A DNA stretch of 64,000 nucleotides from Sva-07 sp963743825 (GCA_963743825.1 CAVURC010000016.1:13075-77074); one strand, 5' to 3'. Positions 20,154 through 29,218 are shown, counted from the stretch's first letter. Notes: generated by a model not told the origin, from the letters alone. Program-made: numbers and translations.

Positions 20154-20654
20154 TCAAGCGTCCGGGCGGCTGCGGCCCGGTGCCACCGTGCGGGCGAGGA
20201 TCCCGAGGGTGGCGCGCAGGTTGGTCTCGGAGATCACCGGGAAGACCGTGTCGGCCATCGCCTCGTAGGCCTCGTGGATGTTGGACCAGTCGTAGTACGA
20301 CGTGACGAGCGTCCCACCGTCGATCGGTTCGAGTCGGTAGCCGTAGATGTGACCGATCGGCGGCTGCATCATGCCGTCGATGGACCACGAGATCTCCCGA
20401 TCGGCTTCGTAGGTCTCGATGACCACGGTGACGTCGTACTGCCCGATGTCGAAGTCGCGAAGCGAATCGCGGTCCATGTGGACCACGAACCGGTCGCCGA
20501 CCGCACCGGCCGGTTCGCCGTCGGCTGACATCAGCATTCCCGACGCATCGATCGCAACGTGGCCATCGGGGCTCCGGAGCACCTCGAAGATCGCAGCCGG
20601 ATCGGCGGCGATCGCCCGATCCACTTCGAGACGGCGAGATGATGGTGCGTTCAT
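20154..20654 (-). CDS. SRPBCC-family (polyketide cyclase/START-like) protein
   Basis: 166 aa with the helix-grip arrangement: LEVDRAIAADPAAIFEVL at the N-terminus, a central ISWSIDG strand, GYRLEPIDGGTLVTSYYDW and a long C-terminal helix. It binds small hydrophobic ligands. The ATG at 20654 was chosen over the longer frame. Function unknown; five proteins of this fold are in the window. Confidence 0.78.
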   Translation of the reverse strand: MNAPSSRRLEVDRAIAADPAAIFEVLRSPDGHVAIDASGMLMSADGEPAGAVGDRFVVHMDRDSLRDFDIGQYDVTVVIETYEADREISWSIDGMMQPPIGHIYGYRLEPIDGGTLVTSYYDWSNIHEAYEAMADTVFPVISETNLRATLGILARTVAPGRSRPDA

Positions 20655-20752
20655 GGCGGCATCATCGCAGAGAACGCATGGCCATGTCACCCACGTCACC
20701 GTCACCGACGTCGCCGGCTGACGCCTCCGCCCGGACCGGCAAGACTGGTGGC

Positions 20753-22327
20753 GTGGCGCTCACCGACAATCTTCGACTTGCCCGCCGCCTGGGCTGGCTC
20801 GACCCGGCACAGATTGCTGCGACGGCCGCCGCGCTGACCCGCTGGGGGCCGACCCTGGCTGCCCTCTACTCCGCATCCGCAGTGCGCCACCCTCGTCGCG
20901 CGGCGGTGGTCGACGATCGTGGTTCGGTCGACTACGCCGACCTCGATCACAACTCGTCGGCGCTCGCACGGGGGCTCCGTTCGCTCGGACTGGCCCGGGG
21001 CGACCACCTCGGCGTGCTGTGCTTCAACCACAGCGGCTTCGTCGAGGTCTCGATCGCCACGGCGAAGGCGGGGCTGACCTGCGTCTATCTGAACACCGGG
21101 TTTGCCGCGCCACAACTGGGCGAGGTCATGGATCGCGAGGGTATTCGAGCCGTGGTCTGTGATGCGGGGTTGCTCCCCGTCGTGGAGGCCTCCGGCTTCC
21201 GTGGTCACGTGGTGATCGCCGACGGTGAGAGCGACGCACACCGATCGATCGCCGACATCCGCGAGCTCGGTTCGTCACGACCACTCCTGCCGAGCCGACC
21301 GATCGCCCCCGTGTTGCTGACCTCGGGCACGACCGGCACGCCGAAGGGAGCCCGCCATGCGGGTCGACCCTCGGGGCTGTCCGCGGCGCTCGGAGTCCTC
21401 GAACGTATGCCCTACCAGGCCGGCGACGTTGCGGTGATCCCGACACCGCTGTTCCACGCCTGGGGGCTTGCGCAGCTGACGGTTGCAGCAGCCACCGGAT
21501 CGACTGCGGTGCTCGTGCGCCGCTTCACGGTCGACGCGACGCTGGACGCGATCGAGGCAGAAGGAGCGAGCGTGCTCGCCGTCGTACCCGTGATGCTCCA
21601 ACGCATCCTGGCCACGGACACGAACGCTCGCGACACCTCGTCACTTCGGATCGTGGCGTGCAGCGGCTCTGCGCTCCCCGCCGCCGTCGCAACCGCCTGG
21701 ATGGACCGGTTCGGCGACCACCTCTACAACATCTACGGATCGACCGAGGTCGGCCAGGCCACGCTCGCAACCCCCGACGATCTGCGGGCCGCACCGGGAA
21801 CCGCCGGCCGGGTCATCGCCGGAACGGTCGTCGAGATCGTCGGCGAGCGCGGCGAGCGCGTCCCAACCGGTGAAGACGGCTTGATCGTCGTCGGGAGCGA
21901 CGCGCAGTTCACCGAATACACCGGGGGTGGCACGAAGGAACGGATCCGCGGCCTGATGTCGTCGGGCGATGTCGGACACTTCGATGCCGAGGGCCGGCTC
22001 TTCGTCACGGGGCGTGCCGACGACATGATCGTGAGCGGCGGCGAGAACGTCTTCCCGCTCGAGATCGAAGAAGTCCTGCTGTCTCACGCCGACGTGGTGG
22101 ATGTCGTCGTGGTCGGCGTGCCCGACGACGAGTTCGGTCAGCGGCTTGCGGCGTTCATCGTCCGCGCTCCGGGTGGATCGATCGACGCCGACGGCGTCCG
22201 ATCGTTCCTCGCCTCACGGCTCGCGCGCCACAAGGTTCCGCGTGACGTCAGCTTCGTGGACGAGCTCCCCAGAAACACGACGGGCAAGCTCCTACGCGAG
22301 CAGACACCACGCCAAACGTCGGAGTGA
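20753..22327 (+). CDS. Acyl-CoA synthetase (AMP-dependent ligase)
   Basis: 524 aa ANL-superfamily enzyme that activates a carboxylic acid with ATP and joins it to CoA. Visible: the P-loop-like LLTSGTTGTPKGARH (about 188-202), the A5 motif YNIYGSTEVGQAT, the A7-A8 hinge SSGDVGHFDAEGRLFVTGRADDMIVSGGENV (part), and the C-terminal catalytic Lys in NTTGKLLR. The substrate is unpredicted, probably a medium or long chain. Start taken as GTG 20753 (VALTDN); an ATG at 20678/20684 would add about 25 low-complexity residues. Confidence 0.92.
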   Translation: MALTDNLRLARRLGWLDPAQIAATAAALTRWGPTLAALYSASAVRHPRRAAVVDDRGSVDYADLDHNSSALARGLRSLGLARGDHLGVLCFNHSGFVEVSIATAKAGLTCVYLNTGFAAPQLGEVMDREGIRAVVCDAGLLPVVEASGFRGHVVIADGESDAHRSIADIRELGSSRPLLPSRPIAPVLLTSGTTGTPKGARHAGRPSGLSAALGVLERMPYQAGDVAVIPTPLFHAWGLAQLTVAAATGSTAVLVRRFTVDATLDAIEAEGASVLAVVPVMLQRILATDTNARDTSSLRIVACSGSALPAAVATAWMDRFGDHLYNIYGSTEVGQATLATPDDLRAAPGTAGRVIAGTVVEIVGERGERVPTGEDGLIVVGSDAQFTEYTGGGTKERIRGLMSSGDVGHFDAEGRLFVTGRADDMIVSGGENVFPLEIEEVLLSHADVVDVVVVGVPDDEFGQRLAAFIVRAPGGSIDADGVRSFLASRLARHKVPRDVSFVDELPRNTTGKLLREQTPRQTSE

Positions 22328-22355
22328 ACACGGCGGGGCGTGGAACACTTCGTCG

Positions 22356-22856
22356 ATGACTCCTTATGAAGCGATCATCACCAAGCGAGACCTCAGGATG
22401 TACACCGCCGAGGTGATCCCCGACGACGTGATGGGCCGGATCCTGCAGGCCGGGCGGATGGCCGGGAGCGCCAAGAACTTCGAGTCGAACCGCCTGATCG
22501 TGGTGACCGATCAAGCGGTGCAGGATGCCTTGGCCGAGGCCGGTGACTTCTCGTCGTGGATCGGGGCCTCAGCCGCAGTGATCGGTCTCGCCGTTCCGGA
22601 GGATCAGCTCCGGATGTTCGACGTCGGCCGTCAGGCGCAGAACATGATGGTCGCCGCACACGCCGAGGGCATCGGCAGTTGCCCGGTGACGTTGCAGCAT
22701 CCCGATCGGGCACGCGCCGCTGTCGGCCTGCCCGACGATTGGGTGATGCCGATGGTGATCACGTTCGGATACCCGGTCGAGGATCACCCCGACAGCCCGC
22801 TCAAGCGACCGCGGATCGCGCTCGACGAACTGGTGCGCTACGACCGCTGGAGTTGA
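22356..22856 (+). CDS. Nitroreductase-family flavoprotein
   Basis: 166 aa. ITKRDLRMYTAEVIPDDVMGRILQAGRMAGS is the FMN-binding N-terminus of the nitroreductase fold (basic KRD in place of RRSVR), and GRQAQNMMVAAHAEGIGSCPV is the conserved FMN/dimer helix. The protein ends with ITFGYPVED. It starts 28 bp after the acyl-CoA ligase and may be co-transcribed. Such enzymes use NAD(P)H or F420H2 to reduce nitro groups or quinones. Confidence 0.88.
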   Translation: MTPYEAIITKRDLRMYTAEVIPDDVMGRILQAGRMAGSAKNFESNRLIVVTDQAVQDALAEAGDFSSWIGASAAVIGLAVPEDQLRMFDVGRQAQNMMVAAHAEGIGSCPVTLQHPDRARAAVGLPDDWVMPMVITFGYPVEDHPDSPLKRPRIALDELVRYDRWS

Positions 22857-22867
22857 GCGCTCCTCGA

Positions 22868-23305
22868 TCAGCTCTCGAGGTTCTCGGCGAGGTCCTCGCG
22901 CACGGCCGTGACGTCCTCGATCGAGATCTCGTCCTCGGAGAACTCACCATCGCCGTCTTCATCGATCCCGGTGACCGTGGTCGACTCGATCACGTCGAAC
23001 TCACCATCGCCGTCGATGTCGGTGGCGCTGGTCGTGGTGACTTCGACGACGTCGGCAACCCCGTCGCCATCGACGTCGATCGTCGTGATCGTCGTCTCCT
23101 CGATCGCATCGGCGATCCCGTCACCGTCGACGTCGTAGGCGGTCGTCGTCGTCTCGGAGACGATGTCGGCAACGCCGTCACCGTCCACGTCGATGATCGT
23201 CGTGGTCGTCTCGATCACCATGTCGGCAACACCGTCGCCGTCCACATCGATGACCTCGGTCTCGATGGTCACGTCGATCTCGCCTGTGTCTTCTGTGTTG
23301 CTCAT
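22868..23305 (-). CDS. Acidic protein of 19-residue DxDGDG calcium-binding repeats
   Basis: 145 aa. From residue about 18 it consists of six repeats of 19 residues (57 bp): a Thr-rich strand (E-T-T-T-T) followed by a calcium-loop-like IDVDGDGVAD. The last repeat ends DEDGDGEFSEDE, close to a true EF-hand loop. There is no signal peptide or membrane segment, so it is either cytoplasmic or exported by an unseen route. Similar loops are found in dockerin, thrombospondin-3 and calerythrin-type proteins; this arrangement was not recognised. An excess of Asp/Glu gives a strongly acidic protein. Convergent with the nitroreductase gene. Confidence 0.8.
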   Translation of the reverse strand: MSNTEDTGEIDVTIETEVIDVDGDGVADMVIETTTTIIDVDGDGVADIVSETTTTAYDVDGDGIADAIEETTITTIDVDGDGVADVVEVTTTSATDIDGDGEFDVIESTTVTGIDEDGDGEFSEDEISIEDVTAVREDLAENLES

Positions 23306-23376
23306 GACCGGAGTCAAGCACGTGACGAGTCCGGCCGACAAGACCGGCTCGGATCGGCACCGATCCGAAAACGAGA

Positions 23377-23402
23377 GGTGGGCCCCTCGAAGGGGGCCCA
23401 CC
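23377..23402 (-). terminator. Intrinsic terminator
   Basis: Perfect 10-bp stem GGTGGGCCCC/GGGGCCCACC with a six-base loop. On the minus strand it is followed by a TCTCGTTTTCG stretch. It lies 35 bp after the stop of the membrane-protein gene at 23438. Confidence 0.8.
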
Positions 23403-23437
23403 GGATCGTCATGGTCCGTTCAGGACCATCGAGGTGT

Positions 23438-24202
23438 TCAGACGGACTGCGTCGTCTCGGGTGTTCCGTCGGTGCTCGTGCCCGCAGTGGCGACGTTCAT
23501 CTTCTTCTTGGTGTCCCAGATGAAGACGACACCCGACACCGTGCAGACCACGCCGAGCCCGGCGAGCAGTGCGGCGACACCGAGAGCGAGCTGCAGCGTG
23601 CTGTGCGTCGCTGCACCCACACCGAGTTCGGCGACCAGTGCGTGGGCGGTACCACTCCAGGCCATGTCACGAGCGATGCCCTGTACCGGATCCGTCCGAT
23701 CGAATCCCGTCCAGTAGCGGCCGCCCACTTCGAACTCGCAGGTGACGCCTTCCTCGGGGAACGGATCGGGAACCGGGACGGTCTCGCCGTTGCAGGTGTA
23801 CTCGGTCGCAACAGTTCCGTCCTCACCGGTGAGGTCAGCCTCGGTGAGCGTCACGGTCTGCGTGCCGTTGAGCACGTGGTACGAGATCGTCGCCATCTGG
23901 AACATGTACTCCGAGGCGGTGTTGACCAGCGGGTCGTCCGGATCCATGTCGCCATCGACCACCGGGAAGTTCCAGTCGTCCTCGAGCAGGGCCATGATCG
24001 CAGCGGCACCTTCGACGGTGCCCCGATCGATCAGCTGGCCGTCCTCGTCGTAGCTGAGCTCGACGTTCTGGACCTCGCTGAACGACTGCAGCGAGTCGTA
24101 CCCGCCCTGCACCTTGCTGTAGGCAACGCCGGCGCCGACGAAGTAACCAATACCGACGATGATGAGGAAGATCCCCAGCAACCCGAGTGGCTTCTTGAAC
24201 AT
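23438..24202 (-). CDS. Two-helix membrane protein with large outer domain, unknown function
   Basis: 254 aa. An N-terminal hydrophobic segment (residues 7-28, LLGIFLIIVGIGYFVGAGVAY) is followed by about 170 mostly polar residues. These contain a Cys pair (YTCNGE and VTCEFEVGG) likely to form a disulfide outside the cell. A second hydrophobic segment follows (about 205-232, ALGVAALLAGLGVVCTVSGVVFI), then a short basic tail. The topology resembles small regulatory or sensing membrane proteins, but no family is recognised. A strong ribosome site (AAAGGGG) precedes the ATG, and it has its own promoter region and terminator. Confidence 0.75.
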   Translation of the reverse strand: MFKKPLGLLGIFLIIVGIGYFVGAGVAYSKVQGGYDSLQSFSEVQNVELSYDEDGQLIDRGTVEGAAAIMALLEDDWNFPVVDGDMDPDDPLVNTASEYMFQMATISYHVLNGTQTVTLTEADLTGEDGTVATEYTCNGETVPVPDPFPEEGVTCEFEVGGRYWTGFDRTDPVQGIARDMAWSGTAHALVAELGVGAATHSTLQLALGVAALLAGLGVVCTVSGVVFIWDTKKKMNVATAGTSTDGTPETTQSV

Positions 24203-24230
24203 GACAGACCCCTTTCACTGGTCTCGATGC

Positions 24231-24250
24231 TTCGTGAATCAATTCACGAA
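24231..24250. promoter_or_regulatory. Palindromic operator-like site
   Basis: TTCGTGAAT-CA-ATTCACGAA, perfect 9-bp arms with a 2-base spacer, 29-48 bp upstream of the membrane-protein start at 24202. Its position and symmetry fit a dimeric repressor site; the regulator is unknown. Confidence 0.55.
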
Positions 24251-24367
24251 CTGTCTCCATGATGATGTTTGTGCAAGCAAATGATCAGAGCCCTAGGTCC
24301 CGACTTCACGATGTCGGCCCGTGCGCTGCGCGCGATGTGTCCGAGTCCTCGCACGTAGCCTGACCAG

Positions 24368-25138
24368 ATGGTGGCCGTCGACGTCCAATTCGCTTCGACG
24401 CACGCCGACTGGCCGACACTGCGCGACGCCTCGCTCAGAGCCGAGGCGGCCGGCTTCGATGCGGTCTGGGTCTTCGACCACATCGCAGGTGTGTCACTCG
24501 GAGGCGACCGGAGCCTCGAGTGTTTCACCTGGCTCGGGGCGCTCGCCGAGGCGACCTCGACCGTGGAGTTGGGGGTGATGGTCGCGAACACCTGGAACCG
24601 CCAGATCGGAACGCTCGCGGTCGCTGCGGCATCCGTGAGCGCCATCTCCGGAAGGCGGTTCCTGCTCGGTGTCGGCGCGGGTGCCGCGCCGAACAGCCGA
24701 TGGGCGGCCGAGCAGCATGCCGTGCGGGCCCAACTCGAGACCCGGCTCGCGGAGCGCCAGGCCCGAGTCGAGGAACTGCTCGACCTCACCGACGAGATGT
24801 GGCACCCCGACCGCAACGACGAGTACGCGACGTTCGCGCTCCCGACGCCCGTCCCTCCCCGCATCGTCGGGGTCAACAGCGCAGCACTCAGCACCATCGC
24901 GGGGCGCCGCGCCGAAGGCATCAACGTCGCCTGGGACCATCCGCGGCGCGACGAGTTCCTCGGCGCCGCCCGAGACACTGCTGCCGGACGGCCATTCCTC
25001 ACGACGGCCTGGATCAGGTGGTCGCCCGGGTTGACCGACCCCGATCACCCCACGCGACGCGAGATGGAAGCGTCAGGTCTCGACCGGATCATCCTCGTCG
25101 TGATCGACGATGTCGACGCCTTCGCGAAACAGCACTGA
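24368..25138 (+). CDS. LLM-class (luciferase-like) oxidoreductase
   Basis: 256 aa TIM-barrel flavin/F420 enzyme: RAEAAGFDAVWVFDHIAG, ELGVMVANTWNRQIGTLA, and SGRRFLLGVGAGAAP, the standard barrel strands. It is shorter than the other LLM proteins here and ends soon after the strand containing GRRAEGINVAW. Probably F420-dependent, acting on a hydride-accepting alcohol or carbonyl substrate; not specified by context. Confidence 0.85.
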   Translation: MVAVDVQFASTHADWPTLRDASLRAEAAGFDAVWVFDHIAGVSLGGDRSLECFTWLGALAEATSTVELGVMVANTWNRQIGTLAVAAASVSAISGRRFLLGVGAGAAPNSRWAAEQHAVRAQLETRLAERQARVEELLDLTDEMWHPDRNDEYATFALPTPVPPRIVGVNSAALSTIAGRRAEGINVAWDHPRRDEFLGAARDTAAGRPFLTTAWIRWSPGLTDPDHPTRREMEASGLDRIILVVIDDVDAFAKQH

Positions 25139-25172
25139 CCGGAACCGGCCTGACCCGAACCGGCTGTGACGG

Positions 25173-25523
25173 TCAGCGAACGATTCGGGCGAGCCTGGGC
25201 AACACACACGGACGGCCCGAGCAGGCGTCCCACGTGGCGAGGCCTCCGCTGAGCGCCCGATGCCCGCTGATCTCGCTCACCTCACGAGCGAGTTGCAGAT
25301 CCGCAGCGAGCTGCTCAGGGGTGTAGGCAGCCCACGACGACGGATCGTTCGCGGTGCCGTCGTCGATCGCCGCGCCGTCCGAGCAGTTCCAGCCCGTGTC
25401 GTCGGTGGTCCGACTTCGAAGGATCTTGACCGCACCCGTCGGGCTGACCAGCACCATGCCGGAGCACAGATCGTCTGACGTGTCGAGCGCATCCTGGTCG
25501 GATGCCGTGCGCGAAACGGGCAT
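25173..25523 (-). CDS. Small Cys-containing protein, unknown
   Basis: 116 aa with four spaced cysteines (LCSG, WNCSD, DACSG, RPCV) and a central Trp-rich PSSWAAYTPEQLAADL segment. Codon usage resembles its neighbours, which supports coding, but no family, signal sequence or motif is recognised. It could be the remaining part of a longer frameshifted gene. The start at 25523 is tentative. Confidence 0.4.
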   Translation of the reverse strand: MPVSRTASDQDALDTSDDLCSGMVLVSPTGAVKILRSRTTDDTGWNCSDGAAIDDGTANDPSSWAAYTPEQLAADLQLAREVSEISGHRALSGGLATWDACSGRPCVLPRLARIVR

Positions 25524-25591
25524 GCGTCTACATCGGCAGGTCACCTCCCGAAGTTGAGCGTTACCTCGGTGTCAGAAACCGAGAGGAACGT

Positions 25592-26626
25592 TCACTCGGA
25601 CCAGGACTTGATCTTCTCGATCGTCTCCAGCGGTTCGGGTCCGTACGGGGTCACGTTCAGGTACGTCACGCCGACGTCCTTGAACACTTGGAGGCGTTCA
25701 CGTACATAGCCCTCGTCGCCGATCAGCGACGAGAGATCGATGTACTCGTCGGGCACCGCGGCGATCGCCTCGGCGCGCTTGCCGGACAGGAACAGGTCCT
25801 GGATCTCGGCGGCCTCCTTCTCCCAGCCGTAGCGGACGAAGAGATCGTTGTAGAAGTTCTTCGACTTCGCACCCATGCCGCCGACGTAGAAGCCGATCAG
25901 TCCACGTGCTGCCTCACGGGCCTCGGCGATGTGCGGGCCGGAGCCGAGCGCGACGGTGCCACCGGCGATGATCTCCAACGGCGCTTTGGCCGGATCACGC
26001 TTCGCGAGGCCCGCAGCGAGTGAGTCTCCCCATACCTGCTCGAAGCGATCGGGCACGAAGTGGATGGTCTGCCAGATGTCGGCGATCTCGGCGGTGAGTT
26101 CGACGTTCTTCGGACCGATCGTGGCGAGCGCGATCGGGATGTCGTGGGCCGGCGGACGGTTCATGTAACGCAGTGGCTTGCCGAGCCCCGTACCGCCCTC
26201 GGCCAGTGGGAGTTTGTAGGCGATGCCATCGTGCTCGACCTTGTCGCCGCTCCACACCTTGCGGCAGATCTCGATCGTGTCGCGGGTGCGCGCGATCGGC
26301 TTGTCGAACGGCACGCCGTGCCACCCCTCGATCACCTGCGGCCCCGACGTGCCGAGGCCGAGGATGAAACGGCCGTCGGACAGCGCGTCGAGCGTGGCGG
26401 CAGTCTGTGCGATGAGTGCCGGGCTTCGGGAGTACAGCGGGATGATCCCGGTCATCAGCTTCACCGTCGAGGTCTGGCCGGCGAGGTAGCCGAGCGTCGA
26501 CACGAGGTCGTAGCCGTAGATCTCCGCACCCCAGATCAGGTCGACACCTGCCGACTCGAGGTCGCGGGCCTGCGACGCCAACTGCTTGGGGTCGCCGTTG
26601 AACCCGATGGTGGTGGAGATCTTCAT
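25592..26626 (-). CDS. LLM-class F420-dependent oxidoreductase
   Basis: 344 aa luciferase-like TIM barrel: ARDLESAGVDLIWGAEIYGYD, VKLMTGIIPLYSRSPALIAQTAATLDALSDGRFILGLGTSGPQV (strands 3-4; quoted in part), and IPIALATIGPKNVELTAEIADIW. The GLGTSGPQVIEGWHGVPFDKP segment is the hallmark of the actinobacterial F420-dependent subfamily. The C-terminal YVRERLQVFKDVGVTYLNV is typical. Substrate unknown; upstream lies a thiolase gene on the same strand. Confidence 0.9.
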   Translation of the reverse strand: MKISTTIGFNGDPKQLASQARDLESAGVDLIWGAEIYGYDLVSTLGYLAGQTSTVKLMTGIIPLYSRSPALIAQTAATLDALSDGRFILGLGTSGPQVIEGWHGVPFDKPIARTRDTIEICRKVWSGDKVEHDGIAYKLPLAEGGTGLGKPLRYMNRPPAHDIPIALATIGPKNVELTAEIADIWQTIHFVPDRFEQVWGDSLAAGLAKRDPAKAPLEIIAGGTVALGSGPHIAEAREAARGLIGFYVGGMGAKSKNFYNDLFVRYGWEKEAAEIQDLFLSGKRAEAIAAVPDEYIDLSSLIGDEGYVRERLQVFKDVGVTYLNVTPYGPEPLETIEKIKSWSE

Positions 26627-26710
26627 GCCGAGCGCCTTTCGTAGGGGTGCCCCGACCGTAGTCAGACAGGCCTCACTCGTTGAAGACGAGACCGCGTCGC
26701 TCGGCGACCG

Positions 26711-27934
26711 TCAGACGCGTTCGATGATGATGGCGGGGGCCATGCCGCCGCCGGCGCACATGGTGACGAGGCCGAACTGCAGGTCGCGCCGTTCCAGTTC
26801 GTCGAGCACGGTGCCGATCAGCATTGCGCCCGTGGCGCCGATCGGATGACCGAGTGCCATGGCACCACCGTTGACGTTGACCTTGTCGCGGTCGAGGTCG
26901 AGGTCGCGCATGAACTTCTCGGCGACGACGGCGAACGCCTCGTTGATCTCGAACAGGTCGATGTCGTCGAGCGTCATGCCGGCCTTCTCCAGCACCTTGC
27001 GCGCGGCCGGAACCGGCGCGTTGAGCATCAGCGTGGGGCAGTCGCCCAGGTTGGCGGTGGCGACGACGCGGGCCCGCGCCGTCAACCCATGCGCCTTGGC
27101 GTAGTCGGAGCTGGCGAACAGCAGCGCTGCGGCACCGTCGACGACGCCGGACGAGTTTCCGGCGTGGTGAACGTGCTGGATGTCGAGGTCGGGGTACTTC
27201 TGGTTGATCAATTCACGGAAGGTCTTCGAGTCCTCCGAGAACCGGTGGTCGGCGATCTGCGGGAAGCTCGGCGGAAGCGCCGCCAACGACTCCGCGGTGG
27301 TCTGCGGCCGGGGGAACTCCTCGTGGTCGAGCGCGACGGAGCCGTCCATGTTGAGCACCGGAATGAGGCTCTTGTCGAACCGGCCCTCACGGATCGCCCG
27401 GTCGGCGCGGGCCTGCGACTCGGCGGCGAGGGCATCGAGCGACTCGCGGGAAATGCCCTCCATGGAGGCGATCGCATCGGCGCAGACGCCCTGATGCGAC
27501 TGCGGGTGGATCTCCTGCAGGTGTGCGTTGTTGGCACCCATCGGCAGGAGCCCCTTCTTCGGCAGCGACATCATCTCGGTGCCGCCCGACACGACGAGAT
27601 CTTCCATCCCCGCCATCACGGCGTGCGCCGCGTAGTTGGCCGAGGTGATGCCCGACCCGCAGAACCGGTCGAGCGTCGCTCCACTGGCGGTCACGGAGTA
27701 GCCGGCGTCGAGCGCGGCCATGCGCCCGAGGTCGCCGCTCTGTTCGCAGACCTGCGAGCTGGTGCCCCACACCACGTCGTCGACGTCGGCGGTGTCGAAG
27801 CCGTTGCGCTCGACCAACGCGGCGAGCACCGTCGAGGCGAGGTGCTGCGGATGGAGATGCGCCAGCGCGCCCTTGCCGGGCTTGCCGATGCCACGAGGTG
27901 TGCGGCAGGCATCGATGATCAGAGCGTCGGACAT
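26711..27934 (-). CDS. Acetyl-CoA acetyltransferase (thiolase)
   Basis: 407 aa. The nucleophilic Cys is in LDRFCGSGITSAN (about residue 91), the second conserved motif is NVNGGAMALGHPIGATGA with the catalytic His, and the acid/base Cys is in VTMCAGGGMAPA near the C-terminus. It catalyses reversible thiolytic cleavage or condensation of acyl-CoA, as in beta-oxidation. The start at 27934 has a GAGGA ribosome site. It is 85 bp from the LLM gene downstream. Confidence 0.93.
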   Translation of the reverse strand: MSDALIIDACRTPRGIGKPGKGALAHLHPQHLASTVLAALVERNGFDTADVDDVVWGTSSQVCEQSGDLGRMAALDAGYSVTASGATLDRFCGSGITSANYAAHAVMAGMEDLVVSGGTEMMSLPKKGLLPMGANNAHLQEIHPQSHQGVCADAIASMEGISRESLDALAAESQARADRAIREGRFDKSLIPVLNMDGSVALDHEEFPRPQTTAESLAALPPSFPQIADHRFSEDSKTFRELINQKYPDLDIQHVHHAGNSSGVVDGAAALLFASSDYAKAHGLTARARVVATANLGDCPTLMLNAPVPAARKVLEKAGMTLDDIDLFEINEAFAVVAEKFMRDLDLDRDKVNVNGGAMALGHPIGATGAMLIGTVLDELERRDLQFGLVTMCAGGGMAPAIIIERV

Positions 27935-28003
27935 GGGTTCCTCCTGAGGACGAGTGCGCGTCGTCAACGTAGCCGTCGGGGTGTCGCCACCGTCAGCCGG
28001 ACC

Positions 28004-28051
28004 GAGCGATGCGATCGAGCGGCCCGCATCCGGGGCGCTCGCTCATCGCTC
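28004..28051. terminator. Inverted repeat after the selenoprotein candidate
   Basis: GAGCGATG (28004-28011) and CATCGCTC (28044-28051) enclose a loop that itself holds GAGCG/CGCTC. It lies between the end of the GrdB-like gene and the start of the thiolase gene, both minus strand, and shares arm sequence with the hairpin at 16539. Probable terminator. Confidence 0.4.
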
Positions 28052-28076
28052 TCGGGTGATCCCGGACACGGGAACA

Positions 28077-29218
28077 TCAGCGCTGGCCGGGGGTCATGTA
28101 GAACCAGATCGGGAACTTGCCGCCGGCATCTCGAATGGCAGCTCGCGCGGCGAGCATCGTTGCGCCTGCCTCGGTCTGGTCGAAGAACCAGTCCTCCAGT
28201 GCTCTGCCTCCGGGCAGCGGGCCGTCGACGAGTTCGAGGGCCGCCTCCTCGTAGTAGGTGCGGATGTCGTGACAGACGGCAGTCGTGTTGCCGCCGGGAA
28301 TCCCGGCCGACTTCCAGTCCTCACCGTTGGCGATCCGGTGGAGGACCCCCAGCGCGTCAGGCACGCCGTCGGCGTCGATCACACGTCCGACGGAGGTGAC
28401 ACCCACGGCGAGCGAGCGCCCGGTCGAACGCCTTGCGGAGCCCGCGGCGCCTCGTCGACCGCAGGCGGTAGATCGGGGTCGTAGCGGGGCGGCAGCGCGC
28501 ACGACACCGGCTGCTCGTCGGCTTCGATCACGTCGGGATGATCGACCAGGACGGGGCCGGATTCGGCGTCGAGCAGTGCGAAGGCCCGGGCCAACACGTC
28601 GTGTTGGAACTCGGGATCGGCAGGGCGCCCGAGCGGTCGTCCGAGCGGGAACTCGCAGTGCAGCGCCCGCGGCGGCGCGACCTTGACGGCCATCTCGCGG
28701 ATCGATGACAGCACCACGGTGGCGATTCCGGCTGCTTCGAACACGTGGGCGAGCACACTCACGGTGCGCGTGCACAGCGGTCAAACGGGCGTGAAGATCA
28801 CCACGTCGACGCCATCGGAGCGCAGGGCGGCGGCCGCTGCCGGGCCGGTATCGAGCCGGATCGTCGCAACGTCATCGGGCTGGTTGCCGGCGAACGACAC
28901 ATGGCGGGGGGCTACCGCACCGATCACTCCCTGCGCAGCGAGTTCCTCGAGGCGGTCGATCGGAAACACGACATTGAGATCCATCGCCACTGCCGTGTGA
29001 TCGAAGTTCGGACTCCAATGGCCCATGACGAGATCGCGCCGGTCACGGTCGATGAATCGGTAGCTCGTGTCGCCCGCCGTGAACTCGTCGTCGCCCATCG
29101 CATACAGGGCGGCCGAGGTGACGATCGCAACCGTGGCGTCGGCCAATTCGGGCGGCGTCACCCAGGCCAGATTCGCGAACTCGGGCGCGGGCAGCGTCGC
29201 CGAATGGGCCCGCATCAT
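28077..29218 (-). CDS. GrdB/PrdB-like reductase, candidate selenoprotein (in-frame TGA; two apparent frameshifts)
   Basis: Reading from ATG 29218, the protein has the hallmarks of the glycine/sarcosine/betaine/D-proline reductase component B family: DLNVVFPIDRLEELAAQGVIGAVA, DGVDVVIFTPV, then an in-frame TGA (28781-28783, codon 146), then PLCTRTVSVLAHVFEAAGI and PPRALHCEFPLGRPLGRPADP. In this family the TGA position is Sec or Cys in a U/C-x-x-C redox motif, so U-P-L-C is the natural reading. After about residue 255 two one-base insertions (near 28441 and 28415) must be skipped to reach LAVGVTSVGRVIDADG and the end. The substrate is unknown; it would reductively cleave a C-N, C-S or related bond. 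A hairpin follows the TGA. Confidence 0.75.
28753..28783 (-). promoter_or_regulatory. TGA (Sec) codon and SECIS-like hairpin
   Basis: TGA at 28783-28781, then seven bases, then a stem GCACGC/GTGTGC (one G-T pair) closing a nine-base loop GCACCGTGA that starts with G. Bacterial SECIS elements are stem-loops lying immediately 3' of the Sec codon inside the coding region, with a G at the start of the apical loop. The stem here is short, so this is weaker than the two at 41 kb. Confidence 0.5.

Noticed and set aside
22868..23305. CRISPR or noncoding tandem array
   Set aside because: The 57-bp periodicity is codon-phased and encodes DxDGDG loops with varied codons; there are no constant repeats with unique spacers.
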